Source: Antitrichia curtipendula
Lineage: Eukaryota; Streptophyta; Bryopsida; Hypnales; Leucodontaceae
Assembly (NCBI GenBank): GCA_951230915.1
Contig: OX579636.1
Span: 25,417,567 to 25,481,566, forward strand
Reading direction: 5' to 3'
Length of the DNA: 64,000 bases
Part shown: positions 37,701 through 52,332 of the stretch, one piece after another
Position numbering within the stretch: the stretch's first letter is position 1
Layout: every line of letters starts with the position of its first letter
Notes under the pieces: generated by a model
Database searches by the model: none
The model's input: the letters and a program-made list of their open reading frames with translations, nothing else
What the model was told of the DNA's origin: nothing
Position numbers and translations under genes: made by a program

Positions 37701-40700
37701 CAGTTCATCGAGCTGCCCTAAGCTGAGCACAACGACATGATTCACGCACCGAGATGAACCTCATGCTTTGAAGAAAATACTAACAAGCATCTGTACTCCC
37801 AGGTTGAACCCCGATACCGCGAGGAGAATCAAGAAAAATGGGGAGGGAGATCAAACCCCTCCCCCGAATGAGATCATCAGTTCATCTTGCTGCCCGATGG
37901 GCTGAGCTCAAAGGCAATTGCTCACACCTCCGAGAAGACCCCTCTTGGTACCGAGAGCCCTTCGGGGGGGGGCCGAGACTTTGATAGAATCCTAGTATTG
38001 GCAGCTCCCATGGGGAATTTTCTGTTTGTGAAAAATACTAGCACGTATCTGTCCTCCCACCATGAACCCCGATACCGCAAGGTGAATCAAAAAAAATGTC
38101 GAGGGAGATAAAAAAAAAACCCCGAACGAGATCATCAGTTCATCGAGCTGCCCTAAGCTGAGCACAACGACATGATTCACGCACCGAGATGAACCTCATG
38201 CTTTGAAGAAAATACTAACAAGCATCTGTACTCCCAGGTTGAACCCCGATACCGCGAGGAGAATCAAGAAAAATGGGGAGGGAGATCAAACCCCTCCCTC
38301 GAATGAGATCATCAGTTCATCTTGCTGCCCGATGGGCTGAGCTCAAAGGCAATTGCTCACACCTCCGAGAAGACCCCTCTTGGTACCGAGAGCCCTTCGG
38401 GGGGGGGCCGAGACTTTGATAGAATCCTAGTATTGGCAGCTCCCATGGGGAATATTCTGTTTGTGAAAAATACTAACACGCATCTGTCCTCCCACCATGA
38501 ATCCCGATACCGCGAGGTGAATCAAAAAAAATGTCAAGGGAGATAAAAAAAACACCCCGAACGAGATCATCAGTTCATCGAGTTGCCCTAAGCTGAGCAC
38601 AACGACATGATTCACGCACCGAGATGAACCTCATGCTTTGAAGAAAATACTAACAAGCATCTGTACTCCCAGGTTGAACCCCGATACCGCGAGGAGAATC
38701 AAGAAAAATGGGGAGGGAGATCAAACCCCTCCCCCGAATGAGATCATCAGTTCATCTTGCTGCCCGATGGGCTGAGCTCAAAGGCAATTGCTCACACCTC
38801 CGAGAAGACCCCTCTTGGTACCGAGAGCCCTTCGGGGGGGGGCCGAGACTTTGATAGAATCCTAGTATTGGCAGCTCCCATGGGGAATTTTCTGTTTGTG
38901 AAAAATACTAGCACGTATCTGTCCTCCCACCATGAACCCCGATACCGCAAGGTGAATCAAAAAAAATGTCGAGGGAGATAAAAAAAAAACCCCGAACGAG
39001 ATCATCAGTTCATCGAGCTGCCCTAAGCTGAGCACAACGACATGATTCACGCACCGAGATGAACCTCATGCTTTGAAGAAAATACTAACAAGCATCTGTA
39101 CTCCCAGGTTGAACCCCGATACCGCGAGGAGAATCAAGAAAAATGGGGAGGGAGATCAAACCCCTCCCTCGAATGAGATCATCAGTTCATCTTGCTGCCC
39201 GATGGGCTGAGCTCAAAGGCAATTGCTCACACCTCCGAGAAGACCCCTCTTGGTACCGAGAGCCCTTCGGGGGGGGGCCGAGACTTTGATAGAATCCTAG
39301 TATTGGCAGCTCCCATGGGGAATTTTCTGTTTGTGAAAAATACTAACACGCATCTGTCCTCCCACCATGAATCCCGATACCGCGAGGTGAATCAAAAAAA
39401 ATGTCAAGGGAGATAAAAAAAACACCCCGAACGAGATCATCAGTTCATCGAGTTGCCCTAAGCTGAGCACAACGACATGATTCACGCACCGAGATGAACC
39501 TCATGCTTTGAAGAAAATACTAACAAGCATCTGTACTCCCAGGTTGAACCCCGATACCGCGAGGAGAATCAAGAAAAATGGGGAGGGAGATCAAACCCCT
39601 CCCCCGAATGAGATCATCAGTTCATCTTGCTGCCCGATGGGCTGAGCTCAAAGGCAATTGCTCACACCTCCGAGAAGACCCCTCTTGGTACCGAGAGCCC
39701 TTCGGGGGGGGGCCGAGACTTTGATAGAATCCTAGTATTGGCAGCTCCCATGGGGAATTTTCTGTTTGTGAAAAATACTAGCACGCATCTGTCCTCCCAC
39801 CATGAACCCCGATACCGCAAGGTGAATCAAAAAAAATGTCGAGGGAGATAAAAAAAAAACCCCGAACGAGATCATCAGTTCATCGAGCTGCCCTAAGCTG
39901 AGCACAACGACATGATTCACGCACCGAGATGAACCTCATGCTTTGAAGAAAATACTAACACGCATCTGTACTCCCAGGTTGAACCCCGATACCGCGAGGA
40001 GAATCAAGAAAAATGGGGAGGGAGATCAAACCCCTCCCCCGAATGAGATCATCAGTTCATCTTGCTGCCCGATGGGCTGAGCTCAAAGGCAATTGCTCAC
40101 ACCTCCAAGAAGACCCCTCTTGGTACCGAGAGCCCTTCGGGGGGGGGCCGAGACTTTGATAGAATCCTAGTATTGGCAGCTCCCATGGGGAATTTTCTGT
40201 TTGTGAAAAATACTAGCACGCATCTGTCCTCCCACCATGAACCCCGATACCGCAAGGTGAATCAAAAAAAATGTCGAGGGAGATAAAAAAAAAACCCCCG
40301 AACGAGATCATCAGTTCATCGAGCTGCCCTAAGCTGAGCACAACGACATGATTCACGCACCGAGATGAACCTCATGCTTTGAAGAAAATACTAACAAGCA
40401 TCTGTACTCCCAGGTTGAACCCCGATACCGCGAGGAGAATCAAGAAAAATGGGGAGGGAGATCAAACCCCTCCCTCGAATGAGATCATCAGTTCATCTTG
40501 CTGCCCGATGGGCTGAGCTCAAAGGCAATTGCTCACACCTCCGAGAAGACCCCTCTTGGTACCGAGAGCCCTTCGGGGGGGGGCCGAGACTTTGATAGAA
40601 TCCTAGTATTGGCAGCTCCTACGGGGAATATTTTGTTTGTGAAAAATACTAGCACGCATCTGTCCTCCCACCATGAACCCCGATACCACGAGGTGAATCA

Positions 40701-43700
40701 AAAAAAATGTCGAGGGAGATAAAAAAAAAAACCCCGAACGAGATCATCAGTTCATCGAGCTGCCCTAAGCTGAGCACAACGACATGATTCACGCACCGAG
40801 ATGAACCTCATGCTTTGAAGAAAATACTAACAAGCATCTGTACTCCCAGGTTGAACCCCGATACCGCGAGGAGAATCAAGAAAAATGGGGAGGGAGATCA
40901 AACCCCTCCCTCGAATGAGATCATCAGTTCATCTTGCTGCCCGATGGGCTGAGCTCAAAGGCAATTGCTCACACCTCCGAGAAGACCCCTCTTGGTACCG
41001 AGAGCCCTTCGGGGGGGGGGGCCGAGACTTTGATAGAATCCTAGTATTGGCAGCTCCCATGGGGAATTTTCTGTTTGTGAAAAATACTAGCACGTATCTG
41101 TCCTCCCACCATGAACCCCGATACCGCAAGGTGAATCAAAAAAAATGTCGAGGGAGATAAAAAAAAAACCCCGAACGAGATCATCAGTTCATCGAGCTGC
41201 CCTAAGCTGAGCACAACGACATGATTCACGCACCGAGATGAACCTCATGCTTTGAAGAAAATACTAACACGCATCTGTACTCCCAGGTTGAACCCCGATA
41301 CCGCGAGGAGAATCAAGAAAAATGGGGAGGGAGATCAAACCCCTCCCTCGAATGAGATCATCAGTTCATCTTGCTGCCCGATGGGCTGAGCTCAAAGGCA
41401 ATTGCTCACACCTCCGAGAAGACCCCTCTTGGTACCGAGAGCCCTTCGGGGGGGGGGCCGAGACTTTGATAGAATCCTAGTATTGGCAGCTCCCATGGGG
41501 AATTTTCTGTTTGTGAAAAATACTAGCACGCATCTGTCCTCCCACCATGAATCCCGATACCGCAAGGTGAATCAAAAAAAATGTCGAGGGAGATAAAAAA
41601 AAAAACCCCGAACGAGATCATCAGTTCATCGAGCTGCCCTAAGCTGAGCACAACGACATGATTCACGCACCGAGATGAACCTCATGCTTTGAAGAAAATA
41701 CTAACAAGCATCTGTACTCCCAGGTTGAACCCCGATACCGCGAGGAGAATCAAGAAAAATGGGGAGGGAGATCAAACCCCTCCCCCGAATGAGATCATCA
41801 GTTCATCTTGCTGCCCGATGGGCTGAGCTCAAAGGCAATTGCTCACACCTCCGAGAAGACCCCTCTTGGTACCGAGAGCCCTTCGGGGGGGGGGCCGAGA
41901 CTTTGATAGAATCCTAGTATTGGCAGCTCCTACGGGGAATATTTTGTTTGTGAAAAATACTAGCACGCATCTGTCCTCCCACCATGAACCCCGATACCAC
42001 GAGGTGAATCAAAAAAAATGTCGAGGGAGATAAAAAAAAAAACCCCGAACGAGATCATCAGTTCATCGAGCTGCCCTAAGCTGAGCACAACGACATGATT
42101 CACGCACCGAGATGAACCTCATGCTTTGAAGAAAATACTAACAAGCATCTGTACTCCCAGGTTGAACCCCGATACCGCGAGGAGAATCAAGAAAAATGGG
42201 GAGGGAGATCAAACCCCTCCCCCGAATGAGATCATCAGTTCATCTTGCTGCCCGATGGGCTGAGCTCAAAGGCAATTGCTCACACCTCCGAGAAGACCCC
42301 TCTTGGTACCGAGAGCCCTTCGGGGGGGGGCCGAGACTTTGATAGAATCCTAGTATTGGCAGCTCCTACGGGGAATATTTTGTTTGTGAAAAATACTAGC
42401 ACGCATCTGTCCTCCCACCATGAACCCCGATACCACGAGGTGAATCAAAAAAAATGTCGAGGGAGATAAAAAAAAAAACCCCGAACGAGATCATCAGTTC
42501 ATCGAGCTGCCCTAAGCTGAGCACAACGACATGATTCACGCACCGAGATGAACCTCATGCTTTGAAGAAAATACTAACAAGCATCTGTACTCCCAGGTTG
42601 AACCCCGATACCGCGAGGAGAATCAAGAAAAATGGGGAGGGAGATCAAACCCCTCCCCCGAATGAGATCATCAGTTCATCTTGCTGCCCGATGGGCTGAG
42701 CTCAAAGGCAATTGCTCACACCTCCGAGAAGACCCCTCTTGGTACCGAGAGCCCTTCGGGGGGGGGGCCGAGACTTTGATAGAATCCTAGTATTGGCAGC
42801 TCCTACGGGGAATTTTCTGTTTGTGAAAAATACTAGCACGCATCTGTCCTCCCACCATGAACCCCGATACCGCAAGGTGAATCAAAAAAAATGTCGAGGG
42901 AGATAAAAAAAAAACCCCGAACGAGATCATCAGTTCATCGAGCTGCCCTAAGCTGAGCACAACGACATGATTCACGCACCGAGATGAACCTCATGCTTTG
43001 AAGAAAATACTAACAAGCATCTGTACTCCCAGGTTGAACCCCGATACCGCGAGGAGAATCAAGAAAAATGGGGAGGGAGATCAAACCCCTCCCCCGAATG
43101 AGATCATCAGTTCATCTTGCTGCCCGATGGGCTGAGCTCAAAGGCAATTGCTCACACCTCCAAGAAGACCCCTCTTGGTACCGAGAGCCCTTCGGGGGGG
43201 GCCGAGACTTTGATAGAATCCTAGTATTGGCAGCTCCCATGGGGAATTTTCTGTTTGTGAAAAATACTAGCACGCATCTGTCCTCCCACCATGAACCCCG
43301 ATACCGCAAGGTGAATCAAAAAAAATGTCGAGGGAGATAAAAAAAAAACCCCGAACGAGATCATCAGTTCATCGAGCTGCCCTAAGCTGAGCACAACGAC
43401 ATGATTCACGCACCGAGATGAACCTCATGCTTTGAAGAAAATACTAACAAGCATCTGTACTCCCAGGTTGAACCCCGATACCGCGAGGAGAATCAAGAAA
43501 AATGGGGAGGGAGATCAAACCCCTCCCCCGAATGAGATCATCAGTTCATCTTGCTGCCCGATGGGCTGAGCTCAAAGGCAATTGCTCACACCTCCGAGAA
43601 GACCCCTCTTGGTACCGAGAGCCCTTCGGGGGGGGGCCGAGACTTTGATAGAATCCTAGTATTGGCAGCTCCCATGGGGAATTTTCTGTTTGTGAAAAAT

Positions 43701-46700
43701 ACTAGCACGTATCTGTCCTCCCACCATGAACCCCGATACCGCAAGGTGAATCAAAAAAAATGTCGAGGGAGATAAAAAAAAAACCCCGAACGAGATCATC
43801 AGTTCATCGAGCTGCCCTAAGCTGAGCACAACGACATGATTCACGCACCGAGATGAACCTCATGCTTTGAAGAAAATACTAACAAGCATCTGTACTCCCA
43901 GGTTGAACCCCGATACCGCGAGGAGAATCAAGAAAAATGGGGAGGGAGATCAAACCCCTCCCTCGAATGAGATCATCAGTTCATCTTGCTGCCCGATGGG
44001 CTGAGCTCAAAGGCAATTGCTCACACCTCCGAGAAGACCCCTCTTGGTACCGAGAGCCCTTCGGGGGGGGGCCGAGACTTTGATAGAATCCTAGTATTGG
44101 CAGCTCCTACGGGGAATATTCTGTTTGTGAAAAATACTAGCACGCATCTGTCCTCCCACCATGAACCCCGATACCGCAAGGTGAATCAAAAAAAATGTCG
44201 AGGGAGATAAAAAAAAAACCCCGAACGAGATCATCAGTTCATCGAGCTGCCCTAAGCTGAGCACAACGACATGATTCACGCACCGAGATGAACCTCATGC
44301 TTTGAAGAAAATACTAACAAGCATCTGTACTCCCAGGTTGAACCCCGATACCGCGAGGAGAATCAAGAAAAATGGGGAGGGAGATCAAACCCCTCCCTCG
44401 AATGAGATCATCAGTTCATCTTGCTGCCCGATGGGCTGAGCTCAAAGGCAATTGCTCACACCTCCGAGAAGACCCCTCTTGGTACCGAGAGCCCTTCGGG
44501 GGGGGGCCGAGACTTTGATAGAATCCTAGTATTGGCAGCTCCTACGGGGAATATTCTGTTTGTGAAAAATACTAGCACGCATCTGTCCTCCCACCATGAA
44601 CCCCGATACCGTGAGGTGAATCAAAAAAAATGTCGAGGGAGATAAAAAAAAAAACCCCGAACGAGATCATCAGTTCATCGAGCTGCCCTAAGCTGAGCAC
44701 AACGACATGATTCACGCACCGAGATGAACCTCATGCTTTGAAGAAAATACTAACAAGCATCTGTACTCCCAGGTTGAACCCCGATACCGCGAGGAGAATC
44801 AAGAAAAATGGGGAGGGAGATCAAACCCCTCCCTCGAATGAGATCATCAGTTCATCTTGCTGCCCGATGGGCTGAGCTCAAAGGCAATTGCTCACACCTC
44901 CGAGAAGACCCCTCTTGGTACCGAGAGCCCTTCGGGGGGGGGGGCCGAGACTTTGATAGAATCCTAGTATTGGCAGCTCCTACGGGGAATATTCTGTTTG
45001 TGAAAAATACTAGCACGCATCTGTCCTCCCACCATGAACCCCGATACCGCAAGGTGAATCAAAAAAAATGTCGAGGGAGATAAAAAAAAAACCCCGAACG
45101 AGATCATCAGTTCATCGAGCTGCCCTAAGCTGAGCACAACGACATGATTCACGCACCGAGATGAACCTCATGCTTTGAAGAAAATACTAACAAGCATCTG
45201 TACTCCCAGGTTGAACCCCGATACCGCGAGGAGAATCAAGAAAAATGGGGAGGGAGATCAAACCCCTCCCCCGAATGAGATCATCAGTTCATCTTGCTGC
45301 CCGATGGGCTGAGCTCAAAGGCAATTGCTCACACCTCCAAGAAGACCCCTCTTGGTACCGAGAGCCCTTCGGGGGGGGGCCGAGACTTTGATAGAATCCT
45401 AGTATTGGCAGCTCCCATGGGGAATTTTCTGTTTGTGAAAAATACTAGCACGTATCTGTCCTCCCACCATGAACCCCGATACCGCAAGGTGAATCAAAAA
45501 AAATGTCGAGGGAGATAAAAAAAAAACCCCGAACGAGATCATCAGTTCATCGAGCTGCCCTAAGCTGAGCACAACGACATGATTCACGCACCGAGATGAA
45601 CCTCATGCTTTGAAGAAAATACTAACAAGCATCTGTACTCCCAGGTTGAACCCCGATACCGCGAGGAGAATCAAGAAAAATGGGGAGGGAGATCAAACCC
45701 CTCCCTCGAATGAGATCATCAGTTCATCTTGCTGCCCGATGGGCTGAGCTCAAAGGCAATTGCTCACACCTCCGAGAAGACCCCTCTTGGTACCGAGAGC
45801 CCTTCGGGGGGGGGCCGAGACTTTGATAGAATCCTAGTATTGGCAGCTCCTACGGGGAATATTCTGTTTGTGAAAAATACTAGCACGCATCTGTCCTCCC
45901 ACCATGAACCCCGATACCGCAAGGTGAATCAAAAAAAATGTCGAGGGAGATAAAAAAAAAACCCCGAACGAGATCATCAGTTCATCGAGCTGCCCTAAGC
46001 TGAGCACAACGACATGATTCACGCACCGAGATGAACCTCATGCTTTGAAGAAAATACTAACAAGCATCTGTACTCCCAGGTTGAACCCCGATACCGCGAG
46101 GAGAATCAAGAAAAATGGGGAGGGAGATCAAACCCCTCCCTCGAATGAGATCATCAGTTCATCTTGCTGCCCGATGGGCTGAGCTCAAAGGCAATTGCTC
46201 ACACCTCCGAGAAGACCCCTCTTGGTACCGAGAGCCCTTCGGGGGGGGGGCCGAGACTTTGATAGAATCCTAGTATTGGCAGCTCCTACGGGGAATATTC
46301 TGTTTGTGAAAAATACTAGCACGCATCTGTCCTCCCACCATGAACCCCGATACCGTGAGGTGAATCAAAAAAAATGTCGAGGGAGATAAAAAAAAAAACC
46401 CCGAACGAGATCATCAGTTCATCGAGCTGCCCTAAGCTGAGCACAACGACATGATTCACGCACCGAGATGAACCTCATGCTTTGAAGAAAATACTAACAA
46501 GCATCTGTACTCCCAGGTTGAACCCCGATACCGCGAGGAGAATCAAGAAAAATGGGGAGGGAGATCAAACCCCTCCCTCGAATGAGATCATCAGTTCATC
46601 TTGCTGCCCGATGGGCTGAGCTCAAAGGCAATTGCTCACACCTCCGAGAAGACCCCTCTTGGTACCGAGAGCCCTTCGGGGGGGGGGGCCGAGACTTTGA

Positions 46701-49700
46701 TAGAATCCTAGTATTGGCAGCTCCTACGGGGAATATTCTGTTTGTGAAAAATACTAGCACGCATCTGTCCTCCCACCATGAACCCCGATACCGCAAGGTG
46801 AATCAAAAAAAATGTCGAGGGAGATAAAAAAAAAACCCCGAACGAGATCATCAGTTCATCGAGCTGCCCTAAGCTGAGCACAACGACATGATTCACGCAC
46901 CGAGATGAACCTCATGCTTTGAAGAAAATACTAACAAGCATCTGTACTCCCAGGTTGAACCCCGATACCGCGAGGAGAATCAAGAAAAATGGGGAGGGAG
47001 ATCAAACCCCTCCCTCGAATGAGATCATCAGTTCATCTTGCTGCCCGATGGGCTGAGCTCAAAGGCAATTGCTCACACCTCCGAGAAGACCCCTCTTGGT
47101 ACCGAGAGCCCTTCGGGGGGGGGCCGAGACTTTGATAGAATCCTAGTATTGGCAGCTCCTACGGGGAATATTCTGTTTGTGAAAAATACTAGCACGCATC
47201 TGTCCTCCCACCATGAACCCCGATACCACGAGGTGAATCAAAAAAAATGTCGAGGGAGATAAAAAAAAAAACCCCGAACGAGATCATCAGTTCATCGAGC
47301 TGCCCTAAGCTGAGCACAACGACATGATTCACGCACCGAGATGAACCTCATGCTTTGAAGAAAATACTAACAAGCATCTGTACTCCCAGGTTGAACCCCG
47401 ATACCGCGAGGAGAATCAAGAAAAATGGGGAGGGAGATCAAACCCCTCCCCCGAATGAGATCATCAGTTCATCTTGCTGCCCGATGGGCTGAGCTCAAAG
47501 GCAATTGCTCACACCTCCGAGAAGACCCCTCTTGGTACCGAGAGCCCTTCGGGTGGGGGCCGAGACTTTGATAGAATCCTAGTATTGGCAGCTCCTACGG
47601 GGAATTTTCTGTTTGTGAAAAATACTAGCACGCATCTGTCCTCCCACCATGAACCCCGATACCGCAAGGTGAATCAAAAAAAATGTCGAGGGAGATAAAA
47701 AAAAAACCCCGAACGAGATCATCAGTTCATCGAGCTGCCCTAAGCTGAGCACAACGACATGATTCACGCACCGAGATGAACCTCATGCTTTGAAGAAAAT
47801 ACTAACACGCATCTGTACTCCCAGGTTGAACCCCGATACCGCGAGGAGAATCATGAAAAATGGGGAGGGAGATCAAACCCCTCCCCCGAATGAGATCATC
47901 AGTTCATCTTGCTGCCCGATGGGCTGAGCTCAAAGGCAATTGCTCACACCTCCAAAAAGACCCCTCTTGGTACCGAGAGCCCTTCGGGGGGGGGCCGAGA
48001 CTTTGATAGAATCCTAGTATTGGCAGCTCCCACGGGGAATTTTCTGTTTGTGAAAAATACTAGCACGCATCTGTCCTCCCACCATGAACCCCGATACCAC
48101 GAGGTGAATCAAAAAAAATGTCGAGGGAGATAAAAAAAAAACCCCGAACGAGATCATCAGTTCATCGAGCTGCCCTAAGCTGAGCACAACGACATGATTC
48201 ACGCACCGAGATGAACCTCATGCTTTGAAGAAAATACTAACAAGCATCTGTACTCCCAGGTTGAACCCCGATACCGCGAGGAGAATCAAGAAAAATGGGG
48301 AGGGAGATCAAACCCCTCCCTCGAATGAGATCATCAGTTCATCTTGCTGCCCGATGGGCTGAGCTCAAAGGCAATTGCTCACACCTCCGAGAAGACCCCT
48401 CTTGGTACCGAGAGCCCTTCGGGGGGGGGCCGAGACTTTGATAGAATCCTAGTATTGGCAGCTCCCATGGGGAATATTCTGTTTGTGAAAAATACTAGCA
48501 CGCATCTGTCCTCCCACCATGAACCCCGATACCACGAGGTGAATCGAAAAAAATGTTGAGGGAGATAAAAAGAACACCCCGAACGAGATCATCAGTTCAT
48601 CGAGTTGCCCTAAGCTGAGCACAACGACATGAATCACGCACCAAGATGAACCTCATGCTTTGAAGAAAATACTAACAAGCATCTGTACTCCCAGGTTGAA
48701 CCCCGATACCGCGAGGAGAATCAAGAAAAATGGGGAGGGAGATCAAACCCCTCCCTCGAATGAGATCATCAGTTCATCTTGCTGCCCGATGGGCTGAGCT
48801 CAAAGGCAATTGCTCACACCTCCGAGAAGACCCCTCTTGGTACCGAGAGCCCTTCGGGGGGGGGCCGAGACTTTGATAGAATCCTAGTATTGGCAGCTCC
48901 TACGGGGAATATTCTGTTTGTGAAAAATACTAGCACGCATCTGTCCTCCCACCATGAACCCCGATACCGCAAGGTGAATCAAAAAAAATGTCGAGGGAGA
49001 TAAAAAAAAAACCCCGAACGAGATCATCAGTTCATCGAGCTGCCCTAAGCTGAGCACAACGACATGATTCACGCACCGAGATGAACCTCATGCTTTGAAG
49101 AAAATACTAACAAGCATCTGTACTCCCAGGTTGAACCCCGATACCGCGAGGAGAATCAAGAAAAATGGGGAGGGAGATCAAACCCCTCCCTCGAATGAGA
49201 TCATCAGTTCATCTTGCTGCCCGATGGGCTGAGCTCAAAGGCAATTGCTCACACCTCCGAGAAGACCCCTCTTGGTACCGAGAGCCCTTCGGGGGGGGGC
49301 CGAGACTTTGATAGAATCCTAGTATTGGCAGCTCCTACGGGGAATATTCTGTTTGTGAAAAATACTAGCACGCATCTGTCCTCCCACCATGAACCCCGAT
49401 ACCACGAGGTGAATCAAAAAAAATGTCGAGGGAGATAAAAAAAAAAACCCCGAACGAGATCATCAGTTCATCGAGCTGCCCTAAGCTGAGCACAACGACA
49501 TGATTCACGCACCGAGATGAACCTCATGCTTTGAAGAAAATACTAACAAGCATCTGTACTCCCAGGTTGAACCCCGATACCGCGAGGAGAATCAAGAAAA
49601 ATGGGGAGGGAGATCAAACCCCTCCCTCGAATGAGATCATCAGTTCATCTTGCTGCCCGATGGGCTGAGCTCAAAGGCAATTGCTCACACCTCCGAGAAG

Positions 49701-52250
49701 ACCCCTCTTGGTACCGAGAGCCCTTCGGGGGGGGGGGCCGAGACTTTGATAGAATCCTAGTATTGGCAGCTCCCATGGGGAATTTTCTGTTTGTGAAAAA
49801 TACTAGCACGTATCTGTCCTCCCACCATGAACCCCGATACCGCAAGGTGAATCAAAAAAAATGTCGAGGGAGATAAAAAAAAAACCCCGAACGAGATCAT
49901 CAGTTCATCGAGCTGCCCTAAGCTGAGCACAACGACATGATTCACGCACCGAGATGAACCTCATGCTTTGAAGAAAATACTAACACGCATCTGTACTCCC
50001 AGGTTGAACCCCGATACCGCGAGGAGAATCATGAAAAATGGGGAGGGAGATCAAACCCCTCCCCCGAATGAGATCATCAGTTCATCTTGCTGCCCGATGG
50101 GCTGAGCTCAAAGGCAATTGCTCACACCTCCAAGAAGACCCCTCTTGGTACCGAGAGCCCTTCGGGGGGGGGCCGAGACTTTGATAGAATCCTAGTATTG
50201 GCAGCTCCCACGGGGAATTTTCTGTTTGTGAAAAATACTAGCACGCATCTGTCCTCCCACCATGAACCCCGATACCACGAGGTGAATCAAAAAAAATGTC
50301 GAGGGAGATAAAAAAAAAAACCCCGAACGAGATCATCAGTTCATCGAGCTGCCCTAAGCTGAGCACAACGACATGATTCACGCACCGAGATGAACCTCAT
50401 GCTTTGAAGAAAATACTAACAAGCATCTGTACTCCCAGGTTGAACCCCGATACCGCGAGGAGAATCAAGAAAAATGGGGAGGGAGATCAAACCCCTCCCC
50501 CGAATGAGATCATCAGTTCATCTTGCTGCCCGATGGGCTGAGCTCAAAGGCAATTGCTCACACCTCCGAGAAGACCCCTCTTGGTACCGAGAGCCCTTCA
50601 GGGGGGGGCCGAGACTTTGATAGAATCCTAGTATTGGCAGCTCCTACGGGGAATTTTCTGTTTGTGAAAAATACTAGCACGCATCTGTCCTCCCACCATG
50701 AACCCCGATACCGCAAGGTGAATCAAAAAAAATGTCGAGGGAGATAAAAAAAAAACCCCGAACGAGATCATCAGTTCATCGAGCTGCCCTAAGCTGAGCA
50801 CAACGACATGATTCACGCACCGAGATGAACCTCATGCTTTGAAGAAAATACTAACACGCATCTGTACTCCCAGGTTGAACCCCGATACCGCGAGGAGAAT
50901 CATGAAAAATGGGGAGGGAGATCAAACCCCTCCCCCGAATGAGATCATCAGTTCATCTTGCTGCCCGATGGGCTGAGCTCAAAGGCAATTGCTCACACCT
51001 CCAAGAAGACCCCTCTTGGTACCGAGAGCCCTTCGGGGGGGGGCCGAGACTTTGATAGAATCCTAGTATTGGCAGCTCCCACGGGGAATTTTCTGTTTGT
51101 GAAAAATACTAGCACGCATCTGTCCTCCCACCATGAACCCCGATACCACGAGGTGAATCAAAAAAAATGTCGAGGGAGATAAAAAAAAAACCCCGAACGA
51201 GATCATCAGTTCATCGAGCTGCCCTAAGCTGAGCACAACGACATGATTCACGCACCGAGATGAACCTCATGCTTTGAAGAAAATACTAACAAGCATCTGT
51301 ACTCCCAGGTTGAACCCCGATACCGCGAGGAGAATCAAGAAAAATGGGGAGGGAGATCAAACCCCTCCCCCGAATGAGATCATCAGTTCATCTTGCTGCC
51401 CGATGGGCTGAGCTCAAAGGCAATTGCTCACACCTCCGAGAAGACCCCTCTTGGTACCGAGAGCCCTTCGGGGGGGGGCCAAGACTTTGATAGAATCCTA
51501 GTATTGGCAGCTCCCATGGGGAATATTCTGTTTGTGAAAAATACTAGCACGCATCTGTCCTCCCACCATGAACCCCGATACCACGAGGTGAATCGAAAAA
51601 AATGTTGAGGGAGATAAAAAGAACACCCCGAACGAGATCATCAGTTCATCGAGTTGCCCTAAGCTGAGCACAACGACATGAATCACGCACCAAGATGAAC
51701 CTCATGCTTTGAAGAAAATACTAACACGCATCTGTACTCCCAGGTTGAACCCCGATACCGCGAGGAGAATCAAGAAAAATGGGGAGGGAGATCAAACCCC
51801 TCCCTCGAATGAGATCATCAGTTCATCTTGCTGCCCGATGGGCTGAGCTCAAAGGCAATTGCTTACACCTCCGAGAAGACCCCTCTTGGTACCGAGAGCC
51901 CTTCGGGGGGGGGCCGAGACTTTGATAGAATCCTAGTATTGGCAGCTCCCATGGGGAATATTCTGTTTGTGAAAAATACTAGCACGCATCTGTCCTCCCA
52001 CCATGAACCCCGATACCACGAGGTGAATCAAAAAAAATGTTGAGGGAGATAAAAAAACAACCCCGAACGAGATCATCAGTTCATCGAGCTGCCCTAAGCT
52101 GAGCACAACGACATGAATCACGCACCGAGATGAACCTCATGCTTTGAAGAAAATACTAACACGCATCTGTACTCCCAGGTTGAACCCCGATACCGCGAGG
52201 AGAATCAAAAAAATGGGGAGGGAGATCAAACCCCTCCCCCGAATGAGATG
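34736..52250 (+). repeat. 435-bp tandem array, about 40 copies (17.5 kb)
   Basis: The marker TTGCTGCCCGATGGGCTGAG recurs every 435-437 bp from 35,277 to 51,828 (39 full units). A diverged copy stands at 34,842 and a degraded half-unit precedes it from about 34,736. Copies are nearly identical, differing by scattered substitutions and in the length of a G tract (7-12) and an A tract (7-12). Each unit holds one CTCTTGGTACCGAGAG palindrome. Each also contains two related halves (about 265 and 170 bp), both of the form GAGATCATCAGTTCATC ... ACTAACACGCATCTGT ... GAACCCCGATACCGC. Short open frames of 60-90 codons repeat in every unit on both strands but end at fixed stops and look non-coding. Confidence 0.97.
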
Positions 52251-52332
52251 AACTCGTACTCGGCTTATACTACGCATTGACTAAGATAGCCTATTACTCA
52301 CCAGAATCATGGAACATTTTTTGGATTCGTAC

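Noticed and set aside
34736..52250. Dozens of regularly spaced 60-90-codon open frames on both strands
   Set aside because: They recur with the 435-bp repeat, lack ribosomal or splice context and differ by indels in G and A tracts; they reflect the repeat, not genes.
34736..52250. CRISPR-like or rDNA spacer array
   Set aside because: Unit length is 435 bp with no unique spacers, there are no cas genes, and no rRNA sequence is adjacent.
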